A DNA stretch of 64,000 nt, taken from positions 35,254,668-35,318,667 of the forward strand of contig NC_092569.1 of NCBI RefSeq assembly GCF_037975245.1, written 5' to 3'. This document shows positions 12,647-26,929 of this stretch, one piece after another. The DNA comes from Apostichopus japonicus (taxonomy: Eukaryota > Echinodermata > Holothuroidea > Aspidochirotida > Stichopodidae). Made by a program: the position numbers and the translations under genes. Every line of letters begins with the position of its first letter. Position 1 is the stretch's first letter. The notes beneath the pieces were generated by a model. It searched no databases. It was not told where the DNA came from and worked only from the letters and a program-made list of their open reading frames with translations.

Positions 12647-13649
12647 AATTAAAGTTAACTTGTCACTGTTTTTTATATGTATTGTATCCCTCGTAGTCCA
12701 CCTCTACCCCCTCCCCCTCCCAAGAAAAAAGTATTCGTATTATGGAAACTAAGATTTGCGTGAAAGTGGATACGTAACGATTCTTGGTTTCTTTGACAAA
12801 CATACATCAGGACTAGGAGACTTCATTTTTACCAATCGCTTCAGATTTAGCGCAGTCGACAAGTCACCTGATGACAACGATTAAAGTCATTATCAGGGTT
12901 GTCGTGGAACTACTCACAAAAAGAACCTAATCAAAGAGAAGAAAATACACACAATTTAGAAACCGCAAACAATCTACTACAATGCTTTAAAAACTCAATA
13001 ACGCTATACGTTTGGACTACACAATACAGTAATGGCAAACCACTCAATTAAATAACAACCAGAACCCTAACATTTATTCTGTAACGAATATTCTGACTTT
13101 TGTCTGCTTGTAATGTTGTCAAGTTCATATACCCATAGAATGATAACAAGACATCAGGAGGTAAGACAACTAAAACTTGAAGCTCTTCTTTCAGGTTCTC
13201 ACATATATTTACATTTTAAAGACATTGTGTTAATGGATTAGTTGATATACAAATGCCTATATTCACAGTATAACAACGGGTATCAATTATTCAAATCACT
13301 CGATATATTCAGTTACAAAAGGATACTTTTGTAAAGTAATATTAATCTTCTTCTATTTCACTTTATTTCTTTACCCATTACCCCACTCTCTCCCATAACG
13401 TGTTCACTTCACCCCCTACTTTCCCTATCTAGAGACAACATTGTGCTTAATAGTATTATCATTAACTAACAGCATTAGTATTATCCATCTTCTGCTGCTT
13501 CTTTTTTGTTAGGGGGGGGGATGGCCAATTTTACATATTAATGGCAAACAAATAAAAAGTATGCTACTTAAAAACCAATACAAAGCTAATTAATTTCTCT
13601 CTTTGATCACATTTGGTTTGATAAAATGGGAAAAAAATCGGGTCTCACT

Positions 13650-13740
13650 TCTTTGCAGCTTTTTTAGCCTCCTCCGCCACTCGTCTCTCTTCTGCATTCT
13701 TGGCTTGTTTTACAGCTTCTTGAGCTTAACCCCAAGGATT
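13650..13740 (-). pseudogene. Short coding-like remnant, Ala/Glu/Lys-rich C-terminus
   Basis: The minus strand reads about 26 codons (AQEAVKQAKNAEERRVAEEA, then lysine-rich) to a TGA. The right arm has a shorter related piece near 43360-43410 (GKAQEALKQ). It resembles the charged tail of some protein, perhaps a retrocopy, but is too short to identify. Confidence 0.25.
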
Positions 13741-14623
13741 TAAGTGGGAGGGTGAACTCCTGAGAGGGTGGGGAGAGTTTGAACCCAAAGGAGTTGTGTG
13801 GAGGTAGTGGGACAACTGCTTGGACCTTCCCCTGGATATTGTGTTATGGTATCACGTGTTCCTTTATTATACGTAATTAACTTCCGCTGCCATCAACATG
13901 CGAATTCTTGAAATGGCCCTGGTCCAAACATAACATCAATTTAAGGATATGTGTACCAAATGCTAGCAAGCGATCAAGAATTCTGTTCAGTTGGTCAAGA
14001 TAACATAGCATAAATGTATGATGCACTAGATAAGACACATGCTTAGTTTACTTTTACACCGACGCCTGTAACTATTAACCAGGCCAACGTGAATGACGAT
14101 GTGTACACATTTGGCAGATGTAGTCAGGAGTGTTTATAGAAACATTTGAAAAAATATCTTTTCGTGGAAGTGATATACTTTTAATACAAAACAAGATTAA
14201 TTAACAAAATTAATTTAACATAACTTTACTTACTTTTGTCATATGCACGTTGATGTATTTGATTGACTGTTTATAAGCTATTAATTTTGTTCATTTCAGA
14301 CTAAAGGAAGATATATACTATACGGAAATAAGATGAACAGCCAAATAATTTGATCATTTTATTTTGGCTTTCGACGATCCATAGTGTTATTGATATTTTA
14401 TAACTTTCTCTTTCTGTTAGTTTTGCATTTCTCTCAACAAAAAATAAAAGATATGATATATGATATATTATGATATGTATATATATCTGTCTGTTTATTT
14501 TGCAATGCTTTAGCACAATAAGAATAAATGACACTTAAAGATAAGCTTACACGGGCATGCATATATTCGATGGTATATCCCTTCCTCGCTTCAGTAATCT
14601 ACAATGGTCTCATCATTGTGGTA

Positions 14624-14631
14624 CTACAAAT
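14624..14631. other. Empty site corresponding to the P-element insertion
   Basis: CTACAAAT, the reverse complement of ATTTGTAG, lines up with the ATCTGTAT target duplication that flanks the P element (34752-34759 and 41121-41128). Homology continues on both sides without interruption: 14632-14703 with 34680-34751, and 14480-14623 with 41129-41270. This is the unoccupied state of the same locus in the other arm. Confidence 0.8.
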
Positions 14632-14703
14632 ATAGTGCTTCCGCCCTCTATTTTCAATTCTATGACAACATGACCTATTTCTTAATCTTCGGCTGTGTGT
14701 TCT

Positions 14704-17425
14704 GTTGTGGAGTCAAACCAAAACCACACACCGGTGTAGTCTCGATGTAAGGGGATTGGGGTTAAGGTGGACTTTTCATAAAAAGTACAGACTTGCTGTT
14801 TATGCATCTGTTGATGGCGGACTTGTTCTTGCAGATCGTAGAAACTGCATTCAGAGGCAAACCATGTACCTTAGCTATGAGCCAACATTAAATGAGTAAC
14901 ACATATCAGTTATCTAAATATCTAGGAAAAATATTGATTGCTGCCGTTGGTTTCAATGAATAAACGTTTCCTTATACATTCATAATTGAGTCAAAAGTTA
15001 TTAGTAGAGATACTTAGAGACAATTTAAACCAATTAACCAACTAATCCGATTGTTCTATAGACACTGGACAATGGTCCGTTCATGGAAGTCATACATTAA
15101 TAATGATATCTAACTGACTAATTACACTGAGTAATGATTGCTACACCATTAATAATTACATTTTATTGAAATAAAATGATTAACGAACATAATTTGATGG
15201 TCCATGTCACAAATCTCTATCATTTCATTAATGGTTTTCACCACCACTCCACACCCCCTCACCGCTAGAACACGTTAGGTCTGTAACAGTTACATAATAT
15301 TATCATTGTTTTATCGAATGTTCGTAACTTGCATAATTAAATTATTAGCCAGCTTTGTTGTTATCATTTAAGAATTTACCAAGAACCTTAAATGTGACTT
15401 AACGAGGTTTATCAATAACAATTACAGGACTGTACTATCTAATAGATTAGTTCAGTTCCTCAGATGCAACATTAAACGTAAGAAGTTTCTAACCCCAAAT
15501 GACATCATGTTTAAAATACATTAGCAATTTCTGAATGTCATCTGAAGGTACTATTTACATGATATTAGAAACACAAAACATGTTTTTCTTCGAGTTATAA
15601 GGGTTTTGAAATGTTTGTTGTTGTTGAAAATTCTGCCTAAATTCATCCATTACGGAAAAGAAAGACATAATCTATTCGATCCCACAACCCATGATTGAAG
15701 AAGAACACTCATTATTTTGCCTTTATCTGCTCTAAGCTTCCAAATATTTGTCAGCCTCCCCACAACCAGTATTGTAACCTTGGTATATTAATCTTCATAA
15801 TAGCCGGTCTAATCTCTAAGTAGGCCTAATGCCGTTTTAGTTTTCGTGATATTTGATTACTTTTTTTCATGAAGATGGAAATCTTTGTTACCAGCTTCAT
15901 AAACTATGGAATATTTACCGTAGCAATAATTAACCGCCTTTATCATTGTAATTAATCCTTTAACCTGGACGATAAAACTCGGTTTAAAAAAAAATGTTTG
16001 CCAAATGTATTCTTAACATCGCCTGAGTTTCTGAAAGAATGATAATAAACCCCATTTTGTTAAACAATCCAAAAACTTGATTTTTGACAAATTGAGTAAC
16101 ATTTAATTAAAACTATACATACATAATTTGTTAACAGACCCTCTAAGCTCAGACTATCAAACTAATTATAATGCCGTTATTACTTATCGCGATGTTCGAT
16201 TAGTTTTTATATTAATATCGTAAATTTTTGTTACCAGCTTCATATACCATGTAATTTTTACTGTCAATCATTAACCACATCAATACTTCTGTATCCTTTA
16301 TTCTTTATGATACAACTTGGTTTGAAATAGAAATGTTACTATGCACATGGACGTTGCATTAAACTCAAAGGGGTTACTTAAAGTAAAATGTAAAATTATA
16401 TTCAGGGGTGTAAACTTACATATTTTGGAGCTCCTACATCTTATAACGACCCCACTGAACTTATTGGAAAATAAAATACTTATCGGTCCAACGAAATAAA
16501 AACAAAATCGCGGCGCGAGTAGATCTAACGTAATTGCAAATGAAGTTGTCTCATTAGGAAACCTCGAGGGCGGTTCCCTTAGTTGAGGACGTCTCTGGAG
16601 TAGGGTGGCTCTCTGGGTAGCTCGCTACTCGGGGAAAAATAACCCCTTGGGGCGTCTCGGTCTCTAGAAGGGGCTGTTTATCAATGGGGTTGGGTCGTCG
16701 CAGGACTTCACGTCCGGTGCCAAACATGGACGTAGAATTAGAAAGGGGATTTATAGTTCCATCACAACAGAAAATTAGCACAACAAATAGTATGGTTGCC
16801 AGATATTAGAACAGGATGAACTGTAGGTCTGCCTCCATGGCTACAACTTCGGGTGATGAACTTTTATTGAATATCAAATCTCCATGTAAAACAGTTCCAG
16901 GTGTTTACTGAAATAAAATATCCATTTAAAGAACATGCTCCAGGTATTCACAAAAGATCTATAAAAACGCTTCAAGTGTCCACTTAACTTTAAATTAATT
17001 TTATACTAGTCCTCTATTCTAATACTGGTGAAGTTAGTCTTAGAAAATAATTATAATCTCGTTCCCAACCATCTCAAACTTTATCCTTCTTCTCTTCTAC
17101 TCTACCTATATGCAACTCAGATTCAGTAACTATTCTCAACTTTGTTCCCCTACCATCATACCCTATTCATTCCATCCCATAATTCCTAAAACACATCCCA
17201 TAATACCACCTTAACCACCTTAAACCAATCAAACACAAAGGTTGGTTTATTGAATATTCATAATTTAGCCTTTGTCTCAACTTCCCTCTCCAACCCTATG
17301 CCCTTCACTCCCTGGTATCTGGGGTCCAGTGACCTACCAGCTGTCAATTAATGCTTAATAAATAAATTACCAGACACATTACTTAACATATAAATGGATT
17401 TCGGAGTCCATAGGCACATTTTAAA
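14704..17425. other. Spacer between left 3' block and R copy 2
   Basis: Not matched by eye to any other part of the window. Mostly AT-rich with no convincing exons. The exception is a more GC-rich island at about 16555-16770, containing a 75-codon open frame on the minus strand (16554-16781) that I do not recognise. Confidence 0.5.
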
Positions 17426-20400
17426 TTAAACATCTATCACCAAGAATATTCCTACTTAACCAAAAATAGCTATTAAACTGTCTATTTCACTCACAGTACT
17501 AAAAAGAGATAGACTCTTTGGGAGCCAGCACATGTATTCCTAGAAAAAAAGGACAACACAACAACCACCCCTCTTGAGAAATTTGGGTTTCTAGTTGTGT
17601 ATTTGAAAATTTCCCACCAGTGGGTTTGTTTGTGTTTTAACCATACAAAGCTGGTAATGAGGTATAACAACACCAGCTCCTATTCTTTATTTACAAAGGT
17701 GGGGGGGGGGGAGGCACTGTCTCATTTAAGTGTTAATGTATGTGTTGTTGAAAAATTATGAAATGTTTACCAATTGTACACATATACTGTCACATTGTTG
17801 TAACAAGCTAACTGTACATTAAGAGATCTTTTTGTACTGGCATTGCCCCTTCAAGAGTATAGTGAGCAGAATTTGACCACAAAATGTCTGCCGTGTCAAG
17901 TATTTTACACCCCGATATTGAGCCTCTCAACTCAGACAGACCAGGTCCCTGAGAGTAGTTGTTTCATGTTTAGGTAATTTTGGTTATTTGTAGGAAGTAA
18001 GATTTCTAAATGCCAAAAATACGTGCAAAACTTGGGAGAGAATGTCAAAAGATTTAAAAAAAACACACACAATTTGATCAGCATATACCTGAAGTGGATT
18101 CAAACTCATGAAATATGTAACTCTGCCTTGTTGCCTGCTGAACCGTTTAGCAAAATTTGAAGATGCGTCAATTGCGAAGGTGCGTCAATTATGATGCCTT
18201 TACTAATTTACACATTGATTGCTTTGCCAATTGTCATACAAAATTTCTGTCATAGGATTAGCCTTTTTTCTATATCAAGTCACATTAAGTGCTCAAAAGT
18301 TTGATATTCTTCTTGGAAAGTGAGAGGCTTAATGTTATCTGTTGGTGGACTTGAACCACCTGCTGAATAAATTCTGCATCACCTGAACAGATTTTTATCA
18401 TGGCCAAACAAATTCCAGAGAAGAAATCATTTGATTAGCCGAAAGTTCACTGGCACCTTGCATATTGAATAACCCACAACGAGACTTCTAATCATTGGGT
18501 CTCTTAACCAACCTTTTGACTGAACTCTTCTGCGCAACTTCCATTTCTAATCCAGCAAAACGAATATGCACCGTGTGATATGGTTGTTTCTAATGTAAGT
18601 ACAGGGGCGTAAATCCTTCCTTTTTCAAGGGGAATGTAGATTCAAATCGAGAACAACCAGACTGGCGCAATTTGTGTCGACTCTGTGATTATGAAATATT
18701 TTGTTTCTTTTTGTTTTCACATGCAATGATTGATTTAATACGGGATCCAATTTCACCCACAGAAATTGCCAAATGTGTTTCCAATTTTATTTGTCAAAAT
18801 TTGTTATGTCACTCAAAGCCGAGGAATACGAGAATTCATATATTGAAGAGTGAGTAAACCAGGCACAACATCCAATATTTAGTTTCTCTTTCGCGCAACG
18901 TCAATGGGATATCCGGTTCTTTTTTCGTGCAACAATAGTCACCCCGGCAGTACGCGGAATATTGCGAAGCTTTGAAGTATTGTATCAAGACTTATTTTTA
19001 AATTTCGGCTATATTATCTTACAAATTTCTACTGATTATGCTAAAAACTTAACGTACGACATTTTATTTCAAACTGTCGACTTGTATTAACAGTTTCGTT
19101 TCTACCTCCAACGTATCCGAAAAGTGCAACTGGTTTACATAAAAATGTTTTTTTTTTCCTGAAATAATGAAAAGGGTTAGCTAAAAGATTTAGTACTGAC
19201 GTGGAATGCATCGCTATTGTTGAGAAGTGTATCAATTTTATTTTGTTCATTTTATATGCCTGGCATGGTTGGCATTGGACAAACAAGTTTCGATTAATTA
19301 ATACTGTACTATTTCAGACGGTTCACAGAATGTGCGTGAACTACTGTATAACTTCTAAGGTTGACTTAACGCCTGCACTGATATGTAATTGCATGAACAT
19401 TTACAGTCTGTACACCCTGTTACGAAATTCAATTCAAAGTTTAGGTGGACGTCCGTACTAGGGAGGGATCTTAGGACAGGGGTGGGGCTTAAGGGGAGGA
19501 GCGTGCCCTCACCTTTGAGAGAATTTTGTCTCGGTAAGGGTGTTGTGAAGCATGATGCTATCATTTTCATTATATATTAAAAACATTAGCGTTCGGGTGA
19601 TATAACATTTGTTAACCATTTGCTAGAAACTTTCGGGGTTGGGGGTGGGGGGGGGGTTGGTCAGGATCGTGTTCCCATGGTCCCTGTGTCTACGGCCTTG
19701 TTTATATTGAATACATAAAACATTTAAAATACATAATAGGATATGAGGGTAGGTATACGGATTTATCTCCTCTCTCAGTGACCTTTTATTAAAGACGACA
19801 ATCCAGTGCCGTTCGACTCACGGAATTTTGTCTAAAAATGTCAATAACTGACTCGAAGTGAATTTGTTAATAGAAACCTATTTCTGTGCTTGGTGGGCAT
19901 ATAGCTTCTGAGAGGCAGTCTAAACGTTGTGCTGTATCATAAAGTAACCGGACCAATATCATATATGATAGCTATTTATTTTTCTTGGTTAATTTTCCTT
20001 ACCGTCCCAGTTTTCGTCCCTGAAAATGTTTTGTGTGTGGGAGGGACAGAGTTTTCTCTACCTCTGGCTACGCCACTTTTAGCTACATAATAGAATGGCG
20101 TGGGCGTGCTGGTACTCATATAATTATTCATGCAAAATCATGACTGACAGTTGTCTCCGTTGGTAGCCAACCCTAGGCTCCCTGAGAAATGGGGGCCACT
20201 GTTAAAAGAACCACTTATAGCTACGCTTATAAAGTAACTTTACGCCTCTAAATAAGCTCTAGCTACGCCTATGCTGGTTAACAGATATACATTTCATTTT
20301 AAAATTTGTATCAAAGAAAAAATTTAATATCAAACCTACCATTCCATAGGTCAAAACATGCTCCTTGATTAAATATCTTATATAAATGAAAAATATTTTT

Positions 20401-23400
20401 CCTTATAATTTACAGTCATTATTGATGTAATTCTTACAGTCTATAAACAGATAAGTCAAAGCCCAGTGTAACAGCTGAAATGTTTATTCAATCAGATGTG
20501 AGAATACTCGATTCCGCAAACAGGATGTGATGTAGGCATCATCAAACAAGGAAGTATTGTTCATATAGCGTACCACTGACCAACTTCGAATGTTCCAAAC
20601 TGTGTTAATTAGATATTTGTACATACGTATTGATAGTTTAGAATAGATCATACCGTAAATTTCACGGTATATAAGATGTATTGTACTAGTTCATGCATGT
20701 TATATAGTGCTTATTAGTAGTATCACTTCCTGTCCTTTCGATACTGCTTTAATTTTGCCTTCCAACCAAAAGCGAAGTAACTTAGCTAAAATAATGACTC
20801 ATACAAGTTTCTTAAAATATCGGTAAAAGCAGCTTAACCAGAACAAGTAAATCAACATTCCTACTAGCATTGACGTCGTTTGGCACATAACTACAAAACT
20901 TTAACATAAACTACACTAAATGTATTGTAGATTAAAAGTGATCATTGTAATTAATATTCGTTTAAAACCAAATATATTTACATTGATTGAATTGCAATAC
21001 CGTTGCTGTCGTTGGAACTAGAGGCACGATAGTCAATAAGCATACAGTAGCTGGTATGCGGTATTTATCGGAACAAGGACAATTCAACATTATGCAAATG
21101 AAGCTTACTGGACTATTGACTGAAAGTTCAAGATATATATAGCTGTAAATAATATTAAATTGGATTGCGCATGTCTAATAGTCTTCTTTACACACAAGCC
21201 AATAATACTTTAGATGTGCAGCAAATTTGTATAAGCTGTTCACCAAATCATATTTCAAATAAAATGATGGCATTAATGGACATCCATACTACTACGGTCA
21301 TTTCAGTAGGGTGTTGGTAACCCCTAAATAGAGACCCTGTGTCATTTGCCATCTTGCACTTCATCGAATATATTTTTGCATGTCATTTATACAAACTCGA
21401 AATCATGGAGAATTGTTTCAAAGTTTGTTTGACTGTTTTGACGATTTGGAACTCGTTTGGAACAGAAATGGTAAGTCTTTCTATTGTTTAATATATTTTA
21501 TATTTTACTCCATTGAAATATTTTCTGTTTCGAAAAACATAACATAAGTCGCATCAATGTGTTGTTGAGCTAACTCTGTTAATATTAAATTATGTGACAG
21601 TGAAGAGATAGCCTCTTCGAAATAATAGGAAAATATCGATAAAAGATCAAGATAAACTACAGATAGAAAGCCTTCAATTAGAAATACTCAGAAATTTTAA
21701 CTTCGCGAAAAGACAGCAGTGTTTCGATAAAAATGACGAAACGTCTTTTAATTTAACCACATATATTGGAATAAAAACAAAAGATTAGCTCTAATCGGTT
21801 CTTCTTTGCTTATATACAGTATTCTTTAAAATTTGCTCACATGTAAAATACTTTGAAGAAAAGCTCATTCATACATCTCAAACGTGTTTTCGTTACACAC
21901 CAATTTTTCAAAGTCAATCAAGTTTCGTGATAAGGCCAGGAAAAAGTAATCCTTTTTACAAACTTAAGAGTATATCGTTCCCAACATATCCTTTACAGCA
22001 CATCTGTTCACAAGGTTTACCTTCAATGGCCAACCCTACCTTTCACAGATCCATACCATCACGTTACAACACTCAATTCATATTAAAAATTAGTGAGCTT
22101 AAATTCAAATGTAAATCATTCTAGCTCATAAATGTATACTCCATAATATTGGCTACGAGTTCGATAACTGAAAACAAGCAATTAATTTATTTCAGCGATA
22201 ACTAAAACACTATACAATAACTTTAAAAAAAAGTTCTTCTTGTTAAAAATCCAATCATGAGATTCCCTTTTGAAACAGAGCGATATTCGATAAGCTTTGT
22301 ATAGTTAAATGTTTTCAATGTTTTCTTTATATTTGTTATGATGCCTTGCTTTTATTTTTCGATATAAACTACATACGAATAACTTGGTTTTCATCTGCGT
22401 AAAGGCAACTTCCTTTGTCAGCTCTGTTATTTTGATATGATTTCCGAACAGACATTTTATTGCTCGTCTTTGTCCAAGTTATCCTGATGAATACATTAAA
22501 GCAACATATGCGTTAACTACTCTAAAAGAAAACAATTTCTATGTGATAATCCAATCACAAAGTTGCTTAATTGGGTAACTACAGTGAACAAAACTATAAT
22601 GACAAGGTACGTCCTTTAAATTAGAAATCTATAACTTTAAACTGTTGTTCGGGTTTAATCAAATTAGAAGAAATGCTCAGTTGTACGTTTGATTATATTG
22701 TTTGAACTATCATCCAAACACGAAAGTTTCAGATATAAATTTCTAAAGAGCACCTAAATATTTACTTCCTTTACATGCTCATAGAGATCTCTTTAATAGA
22801 TATCGTTATATGTGTGCCAAAGTTTGAAAAAACAGTCTTCAACAAAAAAAAGGTACTTTGAAATGTATTTTGAAAATATCATATTTTTCAAGGAAACAAA
22901 GTTGAATAACAATAAATCCAACTGGTGTACACGTCAATCTAATTTAAAACTAATTTATGGAAACTTAAATTAATGCTAAAAATAGAAAACTTAGGTTACA
23001 CGGATTTATCGCAGAACGAATTATCAAAGATAAAATACTTCCACCAAGCCAGAAAAATAACAGATGTTATTTTTCAGGCAGTACGTTCTGGTTTCTAATT
23101 TTTCTCTCTTTTTGTGTTTCTCATTTCCTTCAGTTACGCTATATATTGTAAGAGATTCCAAAGAAATATAATCCCAATATTCCGTTATTCTAAATATGAC
23201 GGATATTAGAGCAGAACAAATGTAAGACATGTTCCTTTATTTTATTTGAAATGATAAAGTTTGTAAAGAAAAACTCTGTCGATTTTTTTTTTTAAAAGTG
23301 ACAGTTAAATGAGGCTGATTTCGTTAATGATTACGTCGAGAAGTAATATAACTTGACCAAAGGTAACTCCTTGATACCGACTCATACCTAATGTCGTATC

Positions 23401-26400
23401 ACATTGCCAAGATAAGAGGGAAATTAAAAGGAAAAAAGAAGATTATGATTCCGAATGGGAAACTTAATTGAGATATATTTAGATATCGTTAGCTAGCTAA
23501 AACAGTAACAGAAAATGTGCACATCCCCATATATGCTCATATGGCATTCAATACATATATTTAAGAAACGATAAAATAGCTTTTCGTTTAACGTACTTCT
23601 TTGTGTAGTCTTTGTGTAATCAATCCAGACTAAAAATAAGAAAAATCAAAAGCTGCATAAATGCCTTATTAAATAAAGACAAATGCACGAAGGAATTGTA
23701 TTTTTTTCTTCCATTTATTCAGTTTTTTTGACATTATAGCTCCAAATTTAGGCTGCATTCTGGACAAAGTGCGACAGGCAAATCTAAAATTTAACCCGAT
23801 CATACGAATAACACTAAAGGCCGATATTACTAGCGTAATAACATAATACAGACGCAGAGAAATCTTCTATAACTTTTAATAATAAACTGATTCTTATTCT
23901 TGTTGATTGTCCTTTAAATATTTATACTTTTCAATTTATAGCTTTGTTGTTTGTATTTACTTAGACATAATCTATAACAGTAAAAAAAAAACAGAGAACA
24001 AGTGATACAACATAATTGGAGTGAGAAAATTCTCACCAAATTTATATTACATTTCAGTTTTATTAAAAAAAAGCCTTTTGACACAATCCATTTCACCAAC
24101 ATTTTAATGACAATCCAAAGTGATGTTTTCTGTCAAATATTGGAATATTTAAGGCTAGTTCACCATGCAAAGAACTAAATATCTAATGCATATATTAACT
24201 AAAAATATGCCATATAGTGTATTAGGTGTTAGCGTATTACATGGAAATAGACTACTACAAGAAAGACAGATATTCATGATCCTTTAAGTTATCTTTTAAT
24301 TCTCTAACCACAAATACCGTAGTTTATTTTGATTTCCACACAAGGTGTTCCATAAAGTTGTGGCGATCATATAAACGTTCTTGTAACGTTTATTAGTCTC
24401 AATTTGAATACAGTAATTAAATGTAAAACCAACGCGAATATATTCTCATGTATGTTGTCTTTCAAACTTGATAACAAGGCTACTTAACCTAGGATCATTG
24501 AAAATGTACTCCATCTACAACATGTATGCGATGGGAGTAGTCACCGATCCCCACCATATACTCTCCCTCTTCGCTGCCCTCAATCACTCCCTCCTACCGG
24601 ACTCACACCCTCCCTTCGTGATAGGGCCGTTTGGTGTAGTATAAAACTTAACATTTCTTATATCGTTTACAGTAACATGTAATATAATTCAGTATACAAA
24701 GGAAATTCTCCCTGTACTTAACAAACATCGATGATAGACTTTTACAAATTAAACAACATAAAATACATGACGCTGTATTTAAAGGTCTCTTTTCTAATAC
24801 GTTGCAAAAACTAGAAAGTATTATCATAACATCTATCACTGCTCAATGTATGGTAATAATTCGCTTTATATGTTGAAGGATATCGAGTTAAATTCCTCCA
24901 TTATATTCAAGGAAACAAACGGCATGTGATACTCAGCATACGGTGACAATAAACACAATGTTTTATACAGATACAACAATAACGTCGCACACCGTCTGTG
25001 CTTCCTGAATAACATTCTCGACGACAACAAAAACTTTGGCTATATCCCAAATAAATCGCCTTGACCGCTTCAATCTGTTGACAACGGCAAAGTATAAAAT
25101 GTAGATTATAATTTTTTTCATGACTTTAGGTAAGTGTGATACCATTTTCTGTATCCAAGGAAAATATTCTTCTAGAAGGATACTAAATCGCGCCAAAAAG
25201 TCATTCCTAACATTTTCGACATGTAAAAACTATCACCCATGTGCATTCACAGTTTGAAGCATTTTCACAAATTTGATGGAGAGAAAAAACATCAGAGAAC
25301 TGCTAAAATTGCAGGAATGATCTAAACCTTGTTTTCTGGTTATTCAGAGAATTGTCTATTTCACTACTAGAATTGCTATACAATATGTGTTTGTCTTGAA
25401 AGACAACATTGTCATTAAATAAACTTTGAACTGTCATATGCTCGGCTGTTCTAACATGTTTATATCATAATTATTCGGCATTAACAAACAAGAAAAAAAT
25501 GTATTTAAGCTGCTTCCGATCCTTGATACTTTTACAAATTTAAAGCCGAGTAATGGTTCAATTCTTTCCCCCTATGGCAGAACAATATCACACTATGGAA
25601 TTTTGGTCATGAATGACTTGGTCTGAGAGAAAAGAGATTAAATTCCTTCATTCTTCCTTAACTTCTTCTTTTTATATTGTCCTTTCTGTTGACATTCTTT
25701 ATCTCTTGCAATGTGTATCATCATCATGATCATCATGTTATAACAGATACAATTAAATTGCTAAAAGTCTATTCTTCTTACTGCACCACGTAGATTTGTT
25801 GAGGTAGCGTTACTAAGGTTGTCTTACATTTGCTGTGCCATAACGTACTTCTATCATTTTGCATTGAAGATATAAGTTTGAATGGCGGTGAACCAAAATT
25901 GTACACGAAGAATATTTTTGTCGTCATGTGAGGACTCAAATCACGGGCTTCTGTAAAGATTTAAGTTATAATGAAATGTGGGCCACAATCATATGCCATG
26001 ATCATGTTATTTGTTTTTCAACCTTTTAGTATTCATGAACAGCATGCGTTTTGATGTGAGTAGCAAAATGTCTTCCATTTTAATTTCCCGTCATTGTGGG
26101 ACAAAATTCCACCCGTGTGAGACTCGATCAAATCCAATCTAGTTCGATGTTATTCTCTGTAAAAGGACTACATATTTCCAATTTGACCCTTTTCACAGTT
26201 TGTGTGTGTAATACGTGTGAGAATGACCTATATTGTTGGAGCCAATTCCAATTTCTGCTCTGTTTTCCCACAACAAAGCCACTTCTTGTTTCTTGCGATG
26301 ATGTAATTATTCTGTTCTAGCTGGTCAAACATACATGACGAAATGTTCTAAAAAAAATATTTACCGATCTAATGATATAACAATCTGTAAGCAGACCAGT

Positions 26401-26929
26401 CAAGCCACTTAACGTTACGTACATACCAGTCTTTGTAGCGCTTTTAAGTAAATTTCACAAGTCTATGTGACTATATGTTTATAACTATAGTAGTAGCTTA
26501 TCACACTAACTTGCACAGTGTTACCAGTCCTCAGCTGAGAATACAATTTATAACACGTGGACAACCCTACTGAATCATTCCAAAAATTGTGTATCTTCTA
26601 AAAAGCTGCAGTGAGTATCATGGATGCATTTTGTTAAAACATAAATGACTGTTGAAAAGATTGTATTTTGAGAATTTTGTTTGAAACAATTTGTCGAATA
26701 ATTCAAGGACGAGGCACTTGCTAATTTTGAATAGGCTTAGTTGTCAGTATAACCGGCAAATGGTAGGATATATTTTGTACAGAAGTTAAAAATAAAATAA
26801 AGAAAATATCGTGGTTGTGGTTCTGTTAATCAGTAAGAGTAGTAAAAGTTCTTAGCCAGGATTCGCTAATGTCTTTTCTATATGAAGTCAGTTTTATTCA
26901 TAACTTGTCGTCATCTTTTAACATTCTTT
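17426..26929 (+). repeat. Segmental duplication R, copy 2
   Basis: Direct copy of 689-10759. It supplies the first exon of gene A (21405-21470) and is followed without a break by the rest of the gene. It lacks about 380 bp that copy 1 has at 7090-7465. The stretches 17426-21404 and 21471-26929 hold no other exon that I can support. Confidence 0.85.
21405..21470 (+). CDS. Gene A exon 1: signal peptide
   Basis: 22 codons from ATG, hydrophobic core VCLTVLTIW, then a GTAAGT donor in phase 0. The next exon, 27973-28003, opens with IIVSAEG and so continues the leader. The intron is about 6.5 kb. In gene B the equivalent exon reads KFFEV in place of NCFKV. Confidence 0.65.

Larger units (their letters stand above)
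10930..14703 (+). repeat. Left copy of the 3' block (last intron, last exon, downstream flank)
   Basis: Reads as the reverse complement of the right arm. 10937 onward matches 46105 downward (CTTCTCGTTACTGTATAGTG), the last exons pair, 13060 pairs with 43550, and 14480-14703 pairs with 41270-41129 plus 34751-34680, that is, both flanks of the P element. It lacks the 41455-43100 repeat present in the right arm. The P element is absent here. Confidence 0.8.
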
